DNA of 64,000 nucleotides. Origin: JALYNX01 sp040902845 (GTDB taxonomy: Bacteria > Actinomycetota > Acidimicrobiia > Spongiisociales > ZC4RG35). The stretch is from positions 43,358-107,357 of the forward strand of contig JBBDWM010000023.1 of assembly GCA_040902845.1 (NCBI GenBank). The letters run 5' to 3'. Positions 16,913 through 24,752 of the stretch are shown here, in pieces. A program made the position numbers and the translations under genes. Every line of letters begins with the position of its first letter. Position 1 is the stretch's first letter. Under the pieces are notes generated by a model. It did no database searches. It was not told the DNA's origin and saw nothing but the letters and a program-made list of their open reading frames with translations.

Positions 16913-17326
16913 TCAGTCGTCCTCCTCCAGATAGCTCTCGTCCCCGGTGACCCGGTCGGTGAGATATCGGTCTCGATTCCACAACTCGACGTGGTCGAAG
17001 ACTCCGACCACTGCGATCTCGGTGCTGCCCTCGAGTCCGGCGAACTCACGGAGATCGGGTTTGATCAGGAGCCGGCCTGACTTGTCGAGGCTCTGGAGAT
17101 CGGCACCACCGAACACGGTCCGCGAGAAACGGCGCCCGCTCCGGTTTTGCGGCTTCTCGATCACCGCGGCGGCCTTTGCCTCGAAGTCGTCCACAGCGAA
17201 GAGGACAAGCTGACCGTCCTGACCTTTGGCGACCACACAACCCTCCTCGAGACCACGGCGGAGAGGGGAGGGCAGGACCACCCGGCCCTTACCGTCGAGA
17301 CTGTGGAAGAACTCGCCAAGGAACAC
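16913..17326 (-). CDS. mraZ: Transcriptional regulator MraZ
   Basis: 137 aa, with two AbrB-like swapped-hairpin repeats, each with its D-x-x-G-R motif: S-L-D-G-K-G-R-V-V-L-P (about 9-19) and S-L-D-K-S-G-R-L-L-I-K-P (about 79-90). MraZ is a ring-forming DNA-binding protein that represses or tunes the dcw operon by binding TGGGN repeats at its own promoter, and such repeats are present upstream here. The start is the GTG at 17326 with a GAGAAGAA ribosome site. It is the first gene of the operon. Confidence 0.95.
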   Translation of the reverse strand: MFLGEFFHSLDGKGRVVLPSPLRRGLEEGCVVAKGQDGQLVLFAVDDFEAKAAAVIEKPQNRSGRRFSRTVFGGADLQSLDKSGRLLIKPDLREFAGLEGSTEIAVVGVFDHVELWNRDRYLTDRVTGDESYLEEDD

Positions 17327-17383
17327 TTCTTCTCATTTCCGTCCGTCCGCACCTGCTGACCCCCTTCGTGGGCCGTGAGCGCC

Positions 17384-17424
17384 ACTATGACCCACTTCCC
17401 CCCACTTGTCAACCTTTTCCCCCA
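17384..17424 (-). promoter_or_regulatory. mraZ (dcw operon) promoter with MraZ boxes
   Basis: Reading the minus strand, the -35 is TTGACA (17412-17407) and the -10 is CATAGT (17389-17384), 17 bp apart. TGGGG (17424-17420), a degenerate GGTTG (17414-17410), TGGGG (17404-17400) and TGGGT (17394-17390) follow at exact 10-bp steps, the arrangement known for MraZ operators. The last three steps fall in or beside the core promoter, so bound MraZ would compete with RNA polymerase. Confidence 0.82.
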
Positions 17425-17432
17425 CCTGGGTG

Positions 17433-17602
17433 CCCTTCGGGCCCCCGCGGAACGCAAGGGCGCAATTCGGGGCGCCGCAAAACGCAAAGGGCGCCCTCCG
17501 GGCGCCCGCAATGCGCAAAACGCCAAACGCAAGAACGCGACCAGATGGGCGGCGGGAGTGGGGGGCGACGTAATGGAGGCCCGGGCGCTAAGCGTTCAGC
17601 GC
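17433..17602. other. GC-rich non-coding stretch with degenerate inverted copies of the downstream repeat
   Basis: No plausible gene. Words such as CGCAAAACGCAAAG (17476-17489) and GCGCAAAACGCC differ by one or a few bases from the reverse complement of the 14-bp unit repeated at 17609-17833, so the two blocks face each other. A GGGCGCCC-type palindrome (about 17490-17507) lies among them. Base composition differs from the flanking genes. Confidence 0.55.
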
Positions 17603-17833
17603 TCTGCGTTTTGCGTTCTGCGTTTTGCGTTCTGCGCTTTGCGTTCTGCGCTTTGCGTTCTGCGCTTTGCGTTCTGCGNNNNNNNNNNNNNNNNNNNNNN
17701 NNNNNNNNNNNNNNNNNNNNNNNNNNNNNNNNNNNNNNNNNNNNNNNNNNNNNNNNNNNNNNNNNNNNNNNNNNNNNNTTTGCGTTCTGCGCTTTGCGTT
17801 CTGCGCTTTGCGTTCTGCGCTTTGCGTTCTGCG
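17603..17833. repeat. 14-bp tandem repeat array interrupted by an assembly gap
   Basis: The unit CTTTGCGTTCTGCG (first two copies with T in place of the first C) occurs five times at 17609-17678 and about four times at 17779-17833, in phase with nearly no divergence. The 100 N between them hide an unknown number of copies. The array starts 4 bp beyond the stop codon of the HNH gene. Because 14 is not a multiple of 3, all frames stay open and yield spurious Cys/Leu/Arg/Phe-rich translations; these are not genes. Confidence 0.9.
17679..17778. other. Assembly gap (100 N)
   Basis: Exactly 100 N, the usual placeholder for a scaffold gap of unknown size. It falls inside the tandem repeat, which is the likely reason the assembly broke. 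Confidence 0.98.
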
Positions 17834-17837
17834 GGTC

Positions 17838-18335
17838 TTAAGCTGCCCCGAGATAGGGGTGCCAGGCCGGGTCCACCTGATAACCGGTTGAGGCGTAGAT
17901 CCAGGCGTACTGACGGGGTGGCCCCGGTTTGCTGTCGAGACGGAGACCCGCGTCCGCCGGGAGACGGTCGCCCTTTCGTATGTTGCAGGGCCGACAACAG
18001 GCCACCACGTTGTCCCACGTGTGGTTGCCGCCCTTGGAACGAGGCATGATGTGGTCCAGGGACTCGGCCGGCCCACCACAGTATTGGCAACGGTGGCCGT
18101 CTCTCCCGAACACCGCCCTCCTGGTGACCGGCGCCGCCCGACGGTACGGCACTTTCACATAGCGATTGAGCCGAACCACGGATGGGACCTCGACTGAGAA
18201 GCGCTCAGAGAGCCAGACCTCGTCCTTGCCCACGACGACACTTGCCTTTTGACGCAGCACCAAGACGACCGCCCGGCGTGTGGTCACCACCGAGAGCGGC
18301 TCGTAACTCGCGTTGAGGACAAGAACCCTGGCCAT
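17838..18335 (-). CDS. HNH endonuclease family protein
   Basis: 165 aa. The N-terminus MARVLVLNASYEPLSVV is typical of a widespread actinobacterial HNH family. The HNH module is at about 85-130: R-C-Q-Y-C-G, then S-L-D-H-I-M-P-R-S-K-G-G, W-D-N-V-V-A-C-C-R-P-C-N, with two CxxC zinc pairs, the catalytic His in LDHI, and N in WDNV. The start ATG has no clear ribosome site, so the mRNA could be leaderless. Its biological role is unknown; it lies upstream of, and co-directional with, the dcw operon, separated by the repeat array. Confidence 0.85.
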   Translation of the reverse strand: MARVLVLNASYEPLSVVTTRRAVVLVLRQKASVVVGKDEVWLSERFSVEVPSVVRLNRYVKVPYRRAAPVTRRAVFGRDGHRCQYCGGPAESLDHIMPRSKGGNHTWDNVVACCRPCNIRKGDRLPADAGLRLDSKPGPPRQYAWIYASTGYQVDPAWHPYLGAA

Positions 18336-18361
18336 ACAGTCGCTTTATTGCGTCCGCGACG

Positions 18362-18973
18362 TTACCAAGGAGTGCTGGGCACGTTTGCCGCAATAGCCTC
18401 TTCGCCCTTGGATATCACCCCGATGGCCTCCCCCACCGCCACGGCGAGAGCCTGGGTCCAACCATCGGTGAGGTCAGCCTCTCCGGTTCGCTCGACAGGA
18501 GTATCAAGGGCCACGACTTCCAATGTCTTGTCCCCGGTGACCGAAACTCGGGCTATCTCCACCGGAGCCCTCCCCAGGACCTGGCACCAGGCATCAGCGA
18601 GCCCCTGGGCTATGACCGTCGGATCAGGGGGGACCACTCGAAACGATCTGACTGTGTTCCCCACGACTTCGACCCGTGCCCCGCCCTTGATCGGGGTGAT
18701 TCGAACGTCGACTCCCAACCTTCGATCCCCGGTGATCCGGGTCCGGCCGACACGCAAAATGGGATAGCCTTGGGATCGCACGCCGTAGGCGACGAGAAGG
18801 GCCCGGACCCGCTCCATCACCTCCATCTCGTCGGCGTCGGGCTCAAGGCGGACATTGATCCCACCGCCGTCGGGATCCTCGAGATCCAAGGACACGGCGG
18901 CCACACCGGGAATGTCCTGGATGCGATCCACCAGCTTGGCGCTCATGAGAGCTTTCTCATCATCCGTCGCCAT
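18362..18973 (-). CDS. Hypothetical protein
   Basis: 203 aa, not recognised. No signal peptide or membrane segment. The first half has a V-A-A-V-S-L-D-L-E-D / I-N-V-R-L-E-P-D pattern followed by a helix M-E-V-M-E-R-V-R-A-L-L, suggesting a small alpha/beta domain. The second half contains R-V-S-V-T-G-D-K-T-L-E-V-V-A-L-D, which resembles the first half and may be a degenerate duplication. It overlaps the end of the upstream small gene by 31 nt, so the two are probably co-transcribed. Confidence 0.6.
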   Translation of the reverse strand: MATDDEKALMSAKLVDRIQDIPGVAAVSLDLEDPDGGGINVRLEPDADEMEVMERVRALLVAYGVRSQGYPILRVGRTRITGDRRLGVDVRITPIKGGARVEVVGNTVRSFRVVPPDPTVIAQGLADAWCQVLGRAPVEIARVSVTGDKTLEVVALDTPVERTGEADLTDGWTQALAVAVGEAIGVISKGEEAIAANVPSTPW

Positions 18974-19179
18974 CCGAGGTAGGCGGCGAGGTCTTCGGGC
19001 CTGACGGATGAGGCGTCGTCGCCATAGGCGGTGTGAAGTCTCCAGGCGAGATAGTCGGGAGATGGCGTCACGCCTCCACGCGAACGCATGGCCACTGCAG
19101 CACGAATGGCCTCCCAGAACAGGACAGGCCTACGTATCAGCATCAGCAGGCCGCCACCCAGCCCCAGCCGTTGTCCCAT
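18943..19179 (-). CDS. Small hypothetical protein
   Basis: 78 aa from the ATG at 19179, which has AAAGGG 9 nt upstream; the longer open frame would run into the divergent moxR gene. It has a hydrophobic glycine-rich start (GLGGGLLMLI), then R-R-P-V-L-F-W-E-A-I-R-A-A-V-A-M-R, and a tail with Y-L-A-W-R-L-H-T-A-Y-G and D-L-A-A-Y-L-G-W-R-R-M. The function is not recognised. Confidence 0.55.
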   Translation of the reverse strand: MGQRLGLGGGLLMLIRRPVLFWEAIRAAVAMRSRGGVTPSPDYLAWRLHTAYGDDASSVRPEDLAAYLGWRRMMRKLS

Positions 19180-19273
19180 CGAGCGATACCCTTTCCCCAC
19201 CTGACACTCTAGCCTCGCAGTTCGCCGTCGCCGGTAGAGTCTCGTCAAATAAAGATCGACGCGGGAGTCTTCA

Positions 19274-20254
19274 TTGATCGAGGTGACACCACAGCAGATT
19301 GCGACCTTCAGCGAGCGTTTCGATCGAATCGCGACCAATGTCGAGAAGGTCATCCAGGGAAAGCGAGATGTCGTCGAGCTGGTCCTTCTGGCCCTTGTGG
19401 CGGAGGGTCACGTCCTCGTGGAAGACGTCCCTGGAGTGGGCAAGACCCAACTCGCAAAATCGGTGGCCCGTTCCATCGACAGCATCTTCAACCGGATTCA
19501 GTTCACCCCCGACCTGCTTCCCTCCGACGTGACCGGCGTTTCGGTTTGGGACCGCAACATCAGCGAGTTCGAGTTCAAGCCCGGGCCGATATTCGCCAAC
19601 CTGGTGGTGGGCGATGAGATCAACCGGGCCAGCCCCAAGACCCAGTCCGCCTTGCTCGAGGCAATGGAGGAACGCCAGGTGACCTCAGATGGCACCACCA
19701 GGGCTCTGCCGCTTCCCTTCATGGTGATGGCCACCCAGAACCCACTCGAGCACGAGGGTACCTATCCCCTTCCCGAGGCCCAGTTGGACCGATTCATGAT
19801 GCGGGTGGTGATCGGTTACCCGAGCCGGGTCAAAGAGCTCGAGATCCTCGACACCCATGCCATCCGGTCCACCTTCTTTGATCTGGAGCCCGTCGTCTCG
19901 ATCGGCGAGGTGGACGAGATGGTCACGATTGCCCAGGAGGTGGCGGTCTCACCATCGGTCAAGACCTACATAGTCGACCTTGTCGAGGGAACCAGGAACC
20001 ACTCCGACGTGCTGCTCGGGGCCTCGCCGCGAGCAGCACTATTCCTGCAGCGTCTGGGACGGGCCATGGCCGCCTCGCAGGGTCGCGAGTACGTGACCCC
20101 CGACGATGTCAAGGCGCTGGCCCATTCGGTTCTCGAGCATCGCATGTCGCTCCGACCTGAAGCCCAGATGCGTGGCGAGACGGTGACGGAGGTGATCGAC
20201 GAGATAATGACCAGGCTCAGGGTGCCAGGCACCACCTCCAGGATCGCCACCTGA
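19274..20254 (+). CDS. MoxR-family AAA+ ATPase
   Basis: 326 aa. Walker A is GVGKT (54-58) in E-D-V-P-G-V-G-K-T, Walker B is V-V-G-D-E-I-N-R-A-S-P-K-T-Q-S-A-L-L-E-A-M-E-E, sensor 1 is M-V-M-A-T-Q-N-P, followed by Y-P-L-P-E-A-Q-L-D-R-F and a C-terminal lid domain. MoxR ATPases act as chaperones; beside DUF58 and transglutaminase genes they form a recurring but poorly understood module. The start is TTG at 19274 with GGGAG 6 nt upstream; a GTG three codons later is possible. It is the first gene of the operon and diverges from the small gene ending at 19179. Confidence 0.92.
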   Translation: MIEVTPQQIATFSERFDRIATNVEKVIQGKRDVVELVLLALVAEGHVLVEDVPGVGKTQLAKSVARSIDSIFNRIQFTPDLLPSDVTGVSVWDRNISEFEFKPGPIFANLVVGDEINRASPKTQSALLEAMEERQVTSDGTTRALPLPFMVMATQNPLEHEGTYPLPEAQLDRFMMRVVIGYPSRVKELEILDTHAIRSTFFDLEPVVSIGEVDEMVTIAQEVAVSPSVKTYIVDLVEGTRNHSDVLLGASPRAALFLQRLGRAMAASQGREYVTPDDVKALAHSVLEHRMSLRPEAQMRGETVTEVIDEIMTRLRVPGTTSRIAT

Positions 20255-21432
20255 TGCCGACCCTGCGGGGATGGGCCTTCTCCGGAGCCGGTCTCGCCCT
20301 CGTGGTCCTGTGGTACGCCCTTGGAGACATCGAGCTTCTGCTGACGGCGCTGTTCCTCCTCATCTCACAAGTCATCGCGATCATCCTGGTGCGCCCCCGG
20401 CACTCGCAGCTCGAGGTGCATCGACGTCTCGGCTCGGCCACCGTCCATGACGGTGACACCACGACCGTGACGTTGCTCATCGAGAACCAATCCCGCCGGG
20501 CGATCGGGAACATATCGATCGAGGACGACGTCAACCAGTTGGGGATGGCCACATTCGAGTTCGCCAGGCTGAGGAAGGGTGAGTCGACCACGGCTACCTA
20601 CCGGGTGACATGTAGGCCCCGCGGCGTCTATCGGGTGGGCCCCACAATGGTGAGCACCGCCGACCCACTCGGTCTTGCCGAGACCCGTTTGTCAACAGGG
20701 CCGGTCGACAGGATCGTGGTCTATCCCACACTCGAGGAGCTGAGTGGATTTCCCATCGTCAGGGGCCAGGATCCGACGATGCAGGCCTCCCGGCCCGAGC
20801 ACAGCCGCCGCGGCGGTGAGGACTTCTACACACTTCGCGAGTATCAGCGTGGAGACGACCTGCGGCGGGTTCATTGGCCCTCCTCGGCCAAGACCGACGA
20901 ATTGATGATCCGTCAGCTGGAGACACCCTGGCAATCGCGAGCTCTGGTCCTGCTCGACGTCCGGGATGCGAGCTACGAGTCACACAATGCCTTCGAGAAG
21001 GCGGTGTCAGGGGCGGCAACGATCGTGACTCATCTCGTCAGCTCCGGTTTCGACGCCGACCTCTGGGCCGGCGACGCCGATCCCATCGACGCCTCACGGT
21101 ACGAGTCGGCGATGGAGCGCCTGGCACTGGTCCAGCCCGATCCGGCGATCGATATCCAGGCCGTGGCCACCCGCATCCGGCAAAAGGGCGGTGGCGGGGC
21201 CCTGGTGATCATCACCGGGATCGCCGATCGGTCTCTGCTTTCGGTCCAACAACTTCTGGTCAGGGACTACCCCACGACGGTGCTGATGACTGTCTCTTCC
21301 TCCACCTCCCAAACTCTTGTCGGATTCCACCGGTTCGGAGTGGCGACAGTGTCGATCGACCCGGACCAACTCTGGGCCCCGGCCTGGGTCACAACCATGA
21401 GGACGGCATGGACAACAGCCTCGGTCGGATAG
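20254..21432 (+). CDS. DUF58 domain protein
   Basis: 392 aa. Two N-terminal hydrophobic segments (about 8-24 and 28-46) are followed by an extracytoplasmic beta-rich region and the DUF58 motif G-x-D-F-Y-T-L-R-E-Y-Q-R-G-D-D-L-R-R-V-H-W-P-S-S-A-K near 190-215. A von Willebrand A-like part follows (L-V-L-L-D-V-R-D-A-S). The start ATG overlaps the moxR stop by one base. It is a member of the MoxR/DUF58/transglutaminase module, thought to handle protein or peptidoglycan maturation at the envelope. Confidence 0.9.
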   Translation: MPTLRGWAFSGAGLALVVLWYALGDIELLLTALFLLISQVIAIILVRPRHSQLEVHRRLGSATVHDGDTTTVTLLIENQSRRAIGNISIEDDVNQLGMATFEFARLRKGESTTATYRVTCRPRGVYRVGPTMVSTADPLGLAETRLSTGPVDRIVVYPTLEELSGFPIVRGQDPTMQASRPEHSRRGGEDFYTLREYQRGDDLRRVHWPSSAKTDELMIRQLETPWQSRALVLLDVRDASYESHNAFEKAVSGAATIVTHLVSSGFDADLWAGDADPIDASRYESAMERLALVQPDPAIDIQAVATRIRQKGGGGALVIITGIADRSLLSVQQLLVRDYPTTVLMTVSSSTSQTLVGFHRFGVATVSIDPDQLWAPAWVTTMRTAWTTASVG

Positions 21433-23732
21433 CCGGCCTCGCAGCCTTCGTGCTGATGCTGACCCGCATGGGGCGTCTCCTCGCCACGGGTGAGCAGGCC
21501 CCCCAATGGCAGTTGATCATGATCGCCGCCGTCTTCTTGGGAGGAGTTGTCTGGTGGCTGCTCGGCCAGACCATCAAGAACCGAAGGTTGGGGATCGCGA
21601 TCTTCACGATCCTCGCGATCGCCCTCTTCCTTCGGATCTCGGTCCCCCAGACCCTGATCGCTGGATTCATCCCCACCCTGGCAACACCGGGTGAGGTAGC
21701 GCACGAGTTCGCCCAGGCGTTGGACCTGATCAGGTTCGGTGTTGCCCCGGTGTTCCCGACTTCGGGTTTGATCGGCATCCTCGCGGTCGTGATGTGGGTG
21801 ACCGGGGCCCTCTACGTGTGGGGTGCTACCAGCGGGCCCACAACGGCGATGGTGGTTCCCTCCCTGGCGCTGTATCTCCAATTCGCAGTCATGGACAGAG
21901 TGCGGGCAGGGCGTGGATGGATGGGCGCCTCGATCGCCGTCGTCGCCCTCGCCGTCGCCGCGGTCGCACTGGAGCGACGCAACGATGCCGGCCGGGTCAG
22001 GGACCTCGACGGAAGACCTCTCCCCAGGCGAGCCCGAGGCTGGGCCATCACAATCGCCCTTCTCGTTGCCACCGGGTCCCTATTCGCCACTCAGGGAGCA
22101 GCGGGACTGGTGCCACCGAACGGCAACCTCCCCTGGCGACTGGGTGGTGGCTATGGCCCTGGATTCGGAGGTGTGGCCTTCGACCGCCTCGCCGACCTCA
22201 GGCAACGGATCATCAAACGCTCCAACGCGGTGCTGTTCCAGGCCACATTGAGCGACGGGGCCCCGCCCGCCAGCGAGGTCTACTGGAGGATGGAGAGTCT
22301 CGACGACTTCGACGGGTCAACCTGGCGCCCGACCACCGCCGACGCCGATTTCTACACACCCGAGTCGGCAGGTGGCGATCCCGAGCACGCCTACAGGGGG
22401 ACAACGCAGGTCATAAGCGAGCGGATCCAGATCGGTCTCCTCCGTTCCCCGGTTCTGCCCACAGCCGGGATCGCAAGGTTCCTCCAGTCGGACTCCGTGA
22501 ACGTATCGGGCTTCCAGACCACTCCCGACGGGTCGATCCTCTATCAGGCGCAGATGGGCGAGGGTGACCAGTATCAGGTGGAGGCCGTGTTCCCCGACAT
22601 CGAAGCCGACCTTGGAGCGCTCGCCACCCTCCCTGACGGGACCCTGAGCCCGCTCTTCGCCAATGCAGCAGAGGATGGGTTGTTCCCGGCGGAGCCGGGG
22701 CCGGGCGGTGACCCAGTGGAGGGACCCGCGGACATCGAGCGATTCATCGAGCTCGACGAGGACATGCCTCCGGCGATCGGTCGGGTGGCTAGACAGCAGA
22801 CACTGGGCGCGACGACCGACTTTGAGCGAGCCTGGCTTCTCGAGCACTGGTTCCGGGTCAGTGGTGAGTTCGTGTATTCCACAGAGGTCTCGACGGGGCA
22901 CGGCGTGCTCGACCTCCAGGAATGGTTGACCGAGCCGACGAGTCTCAACTATCGGACCGGGTACTGCGAGCAGTTCGCGGCCTCGATGGCGGTGCTGGGC
23001 AGGGCCGCCGGTATCCCCAGTCGTGTGGTGTGGGGATTCACTCCCGGCCGGGTCCAGACCCAGTCGGACGGCACCGAAGTCATCGTTGTTCGCGACAACA
23101 ACGCACACGCCTGGGTCGAGATGTGGATGGACGGATTTGGTTGGGTGAAGTTCGACCCCACGCCGCGGGGTGACGAGACACAGCCGGAGAGCGTCACTGC
23201 CGGCTTCGACCCGGTGGCCTATCTTCCGCCACCTGATCCCAACGCCCCGGACATTTCCAGGCCAGGTTTCATCGATGACAGCCGTATCCCCGGCCAGCTC
23301 GACGATGAGGGCAACCTGATCGACCGGAGCGGATCCGCATTCGACATCGCCTCGTGGTGGTGGATCCTTCCCGCGCTGGTCCTGCTGGCATGCGGCATCC
23401 CGATATTGAAAGGAGTCCGTCGTCGACGTCGACTGAGAAAGATCGAGGAAGGCGACATCACAGCCGTCTGGGACGAGATGGTCGACCGGCTCGCCGATCT
23501 AGGACAGCCGATCCCCGAGCATCAAACCCCGCTCGAGTTTGCGAATGCTCGGGACCGGGTGCTGGTGCCGATCGCCAGGTCGTATTCGGCCGCTATCTAC
23601 GGGGGTCGCAACGGCAGGGCTACCAAATCGGATCTCAACTACTTCGAACAGTGGCTGAAACTCCGGTACGAAGGCCCGGAGCGGGCGAGGGCTGCCTTCA
23701 GCCTGCGGTCACTGATCGACCGCGAGCCCTGA
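21408..23732 (+). CDS. Membrane transglutaminase-like protein (TgpA type)
   Basis: 774 aa from the ATG at 21408 (GAGG 6 nt upstream); the frame is open farther upstream but overlaps DUF58 without membrane segments. There are five or six N-terminal helices, an extracytoplasmic domain, then a transglutaminase core with catalytic Cys520 in T-G-Y-C-E-Q-F-A, His567 in N-N-A-H-A-W-V-E and Asp583 in F-D-P-T-P. A further helix (about 650-670) and a cytoplasmic DUF4129-like tail follow. The triad is intact, so it is probably active. It overlaps the DUF58 gene by 25 nt. Confidence 0.92.
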   Translation: MDNSLGRIAGLAAFVLMLTRMGRLLATGEQAPQWQLIMIAAVFLGGVVWWLLGQTIKNRRLGIAIFTILAIALFLRISVPQTLIAGFIPTLATPGEVAHEFAQALDLIRFGVAPVFPTSGLIGILAVVMWVTGALYVWGATSGPTTAMVVPSLALYLQFAVMDRVRAGRGWMGASIAVVALAVAAVALERRNDAGRVRDLDGRPLPRRARGWAITIALLVATGSLFATQGAAGLVPPNGNLPWRLGGGYGPGFGGVAFDRLADLRQRIIKRSNAVLFQATLSDGAPPASEVYWRMESLDDFDGSTWRPTTADADFYTPESAGGDPEHAYRGTTQVISERIQIGLLRSPVLPTAGIARFLQSDSVNVSGFQTTPDGSILYQAQMGEGDQYQVEAVFPDIEADLGALATLPDGTLSPLFANAAEDGLFPAEPGPGGDPVEGPADIERFIELDEDMPPAIGRVARQQTLGATTDFERAWLLEHWFRVSGEFVYSTEVSTGHGVLDLQEWLTEPTSLNYRTGYCEQFAASMAVLGRAAGIPSRVVWGFTPGRVQTQSDGTEVIVVRDNNAHAWVEMWMDGFGWVKFDPTPRGDETQPESVTAGFDPVAYLPPPDPNAPDISRPGFIDDSRIPGQLDDEGNLIDRSGSAFDIASWWWILPALVLLACGIPILKGVRRRRRLRKIEEGDITAVWDEMVDRLADLGQPIPEHQTPLEFANARDRVLVPIARSYSAAIYGGRNGRATKSDLNYFEQWLKLRYEGPERARAAFSLRSLIDREP

Positions 23733-23733
23733 G

Positions 23734-24234
23734 CTACCTGTTGGCCGCTTGCTGCTCGTCGACCACGTCATCCTCCACCCGGCGCAGCATGTCGAGGAAC
23801 CGGTTTCGATCCAACTCGAAACGGGTGACATCTTCTTCGACTTCTCGTGCGATCTCATCGATCGCGACGAAGAACGCCAACTGGCCCTGACGCAGCGCGT
23901 CCATCAACTCGCCCTCGTCGGAGCCCACGTGAAAGATCGTCTGACCGTCGGTGACCAATTTGATGTCGGCTAGGTGATTCTCCATCTCGCCCTCACGCCG
24001 CAAATAGTCCCAAGCTCGGCGCACCCTCTGGAGCGACATCCCATTGTCGAGGAGGCTGCGCACAACGCGCAGCGCGACGAGATCGCGAAACGAATAGAGA
24101 CGTCTGACCCCTGGTCGTCCGCCGGTGCGTTGCACGGAAGGATTTACCAAACCGACACGATCCCAATAACGAAGTTGATGATGCGTGCAATTGGTGAGCC
24201 GGCATGCCTGCTCGGCTGTGAATGACTGCTCCAC
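23734..24234 (-). CDS. MerR-family transcriptional regulator
   Basis: 166 aa. The N-terminal winged helix is F-T-A-E-Q-A-C-R-L-T-N-C-T-H-H-Q-L-R-Y-W-D-R-V-G-L, then R-R-L-Y-S-F-R-D-L-V-A-L-R-V-V. A C-terminal helical part lacks the conserved cysteines of metal-sensing MerR proteins. This type resembles actinobacterial regulators of unknown ligand. It starts with GTG behind AGGAAGGGA and is convergent with the transglutaminase gene (1 bp apart). A dyad upstream may be its own operator. Confidence 0.85.
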   Translation of the reverse strand: MEQSFTAEQACRLTNCTHHQLRYWDRVGLVNPSVQRTGGRPGVRRLYSFRDLVALRVVRSLLDNGMSLQRVRRAWDYLRREGEMENHLADIKLVTDGQTIFHVGSDEGELMDALRQGQLAFFVAIDEIAREVEEDVTRFELDRNRFLDMLRRVEDDVVDEQQAANR

Positions 24235-24257
24235 TCGTCCCTTCCTACAACTCAGCG

Positions 24258-24279
24258 ACGACCCTGAGAATGGGGTCGT
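24258..24279. promoter_or_regulatory. Dyad upstream of the MerR gene
   Basis: ACGACCC and GGGTCGT form a perfect 7-bp inverted repeat around 8 nt, 24-45 bp upstream of the regulator's start codon. MerR proteins bind such dyads within their promoters, so autoregulation is plausible. The rest of 24235-24390 shows nothing recognisable. Confidence 0.4.
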
Positions 24280-24390
24280 GTCCTCCTCCTTGGGGGCGTC
24301 CCTACCCTCCCTGGGATGCCGCCGGGGGCCGGAACATTAGCCGCTCGAAAACGGGCGCGGCGTGACGAGTCGGGGTGGAGTGGGCCCGAT

Positions 24391-24687
24391 TCAGTCGTCG
24401 TCGGGCTCGGGTTCCGTCACCTGCCACCCGCGAACGCGTATCCCGCTCACGAGTGCGGTTGCCGAAACCACCAGGAGGGCGAACCCGATGATGGCGACGA
24501 AAGTTCTGGTCGTGAAGAATCCGATCACGATTGCCAGGCCGGCGATCACTCCGAGGACGGCGAGACGCGTCCCGATACGGGAAGGCCGACTGATGTCGCG
24601 GACCGCCCGAGCCAGTTCGGGGTCTTCTTCGTAGAACTGGCGCTCGATCTCCGACAGGATCTTTTGTTCGTGTTCGTCGAGGGGCAT
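24391..24687 (-). CDS. DUF3040 domain membrane protein
   Basis: 98 aa. It begins with the family hallmark MPLDEHEQKILSEIERQFYEEDPELA and then has two membrane helices (about 42-60 and 64-84) with a short acidic tail. DUF3040 proteins are small, largely actinobacterial membrane proteins without assigned function, often encoded near mraZ. Here the gene stands alone downstream of dinB. Confidence 0.88.
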   Translation of the reverse strand: MPLDEHEQKILSEIERQFYEEDPELARAVRDISRPSRIGTRLAVLGVIAGLAIVIGFFTTRTFVAIIGFALLVVSATALVSGIRVRGWQVTEPEPDDD

Positions 24688-24752
24688 CGCTACTCGTTCC
24701 TCAAGCTAGATCCAAGCCCGGTTGAAACAATACACATCACCCGGAGACAGTT

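Noticed and set aside
17600..17840. CRISPR array
   Set aside because: The 14-bp units are directly adjacent with no spacers, and no cas genes are present.
20874..21407. N-terminal extension of the transglutaminase frame into the DUF58 gene
   Set aside because: No membrane segment or similarity there, and the ATG at 21408 has a good ribosome site and begins the first helix.
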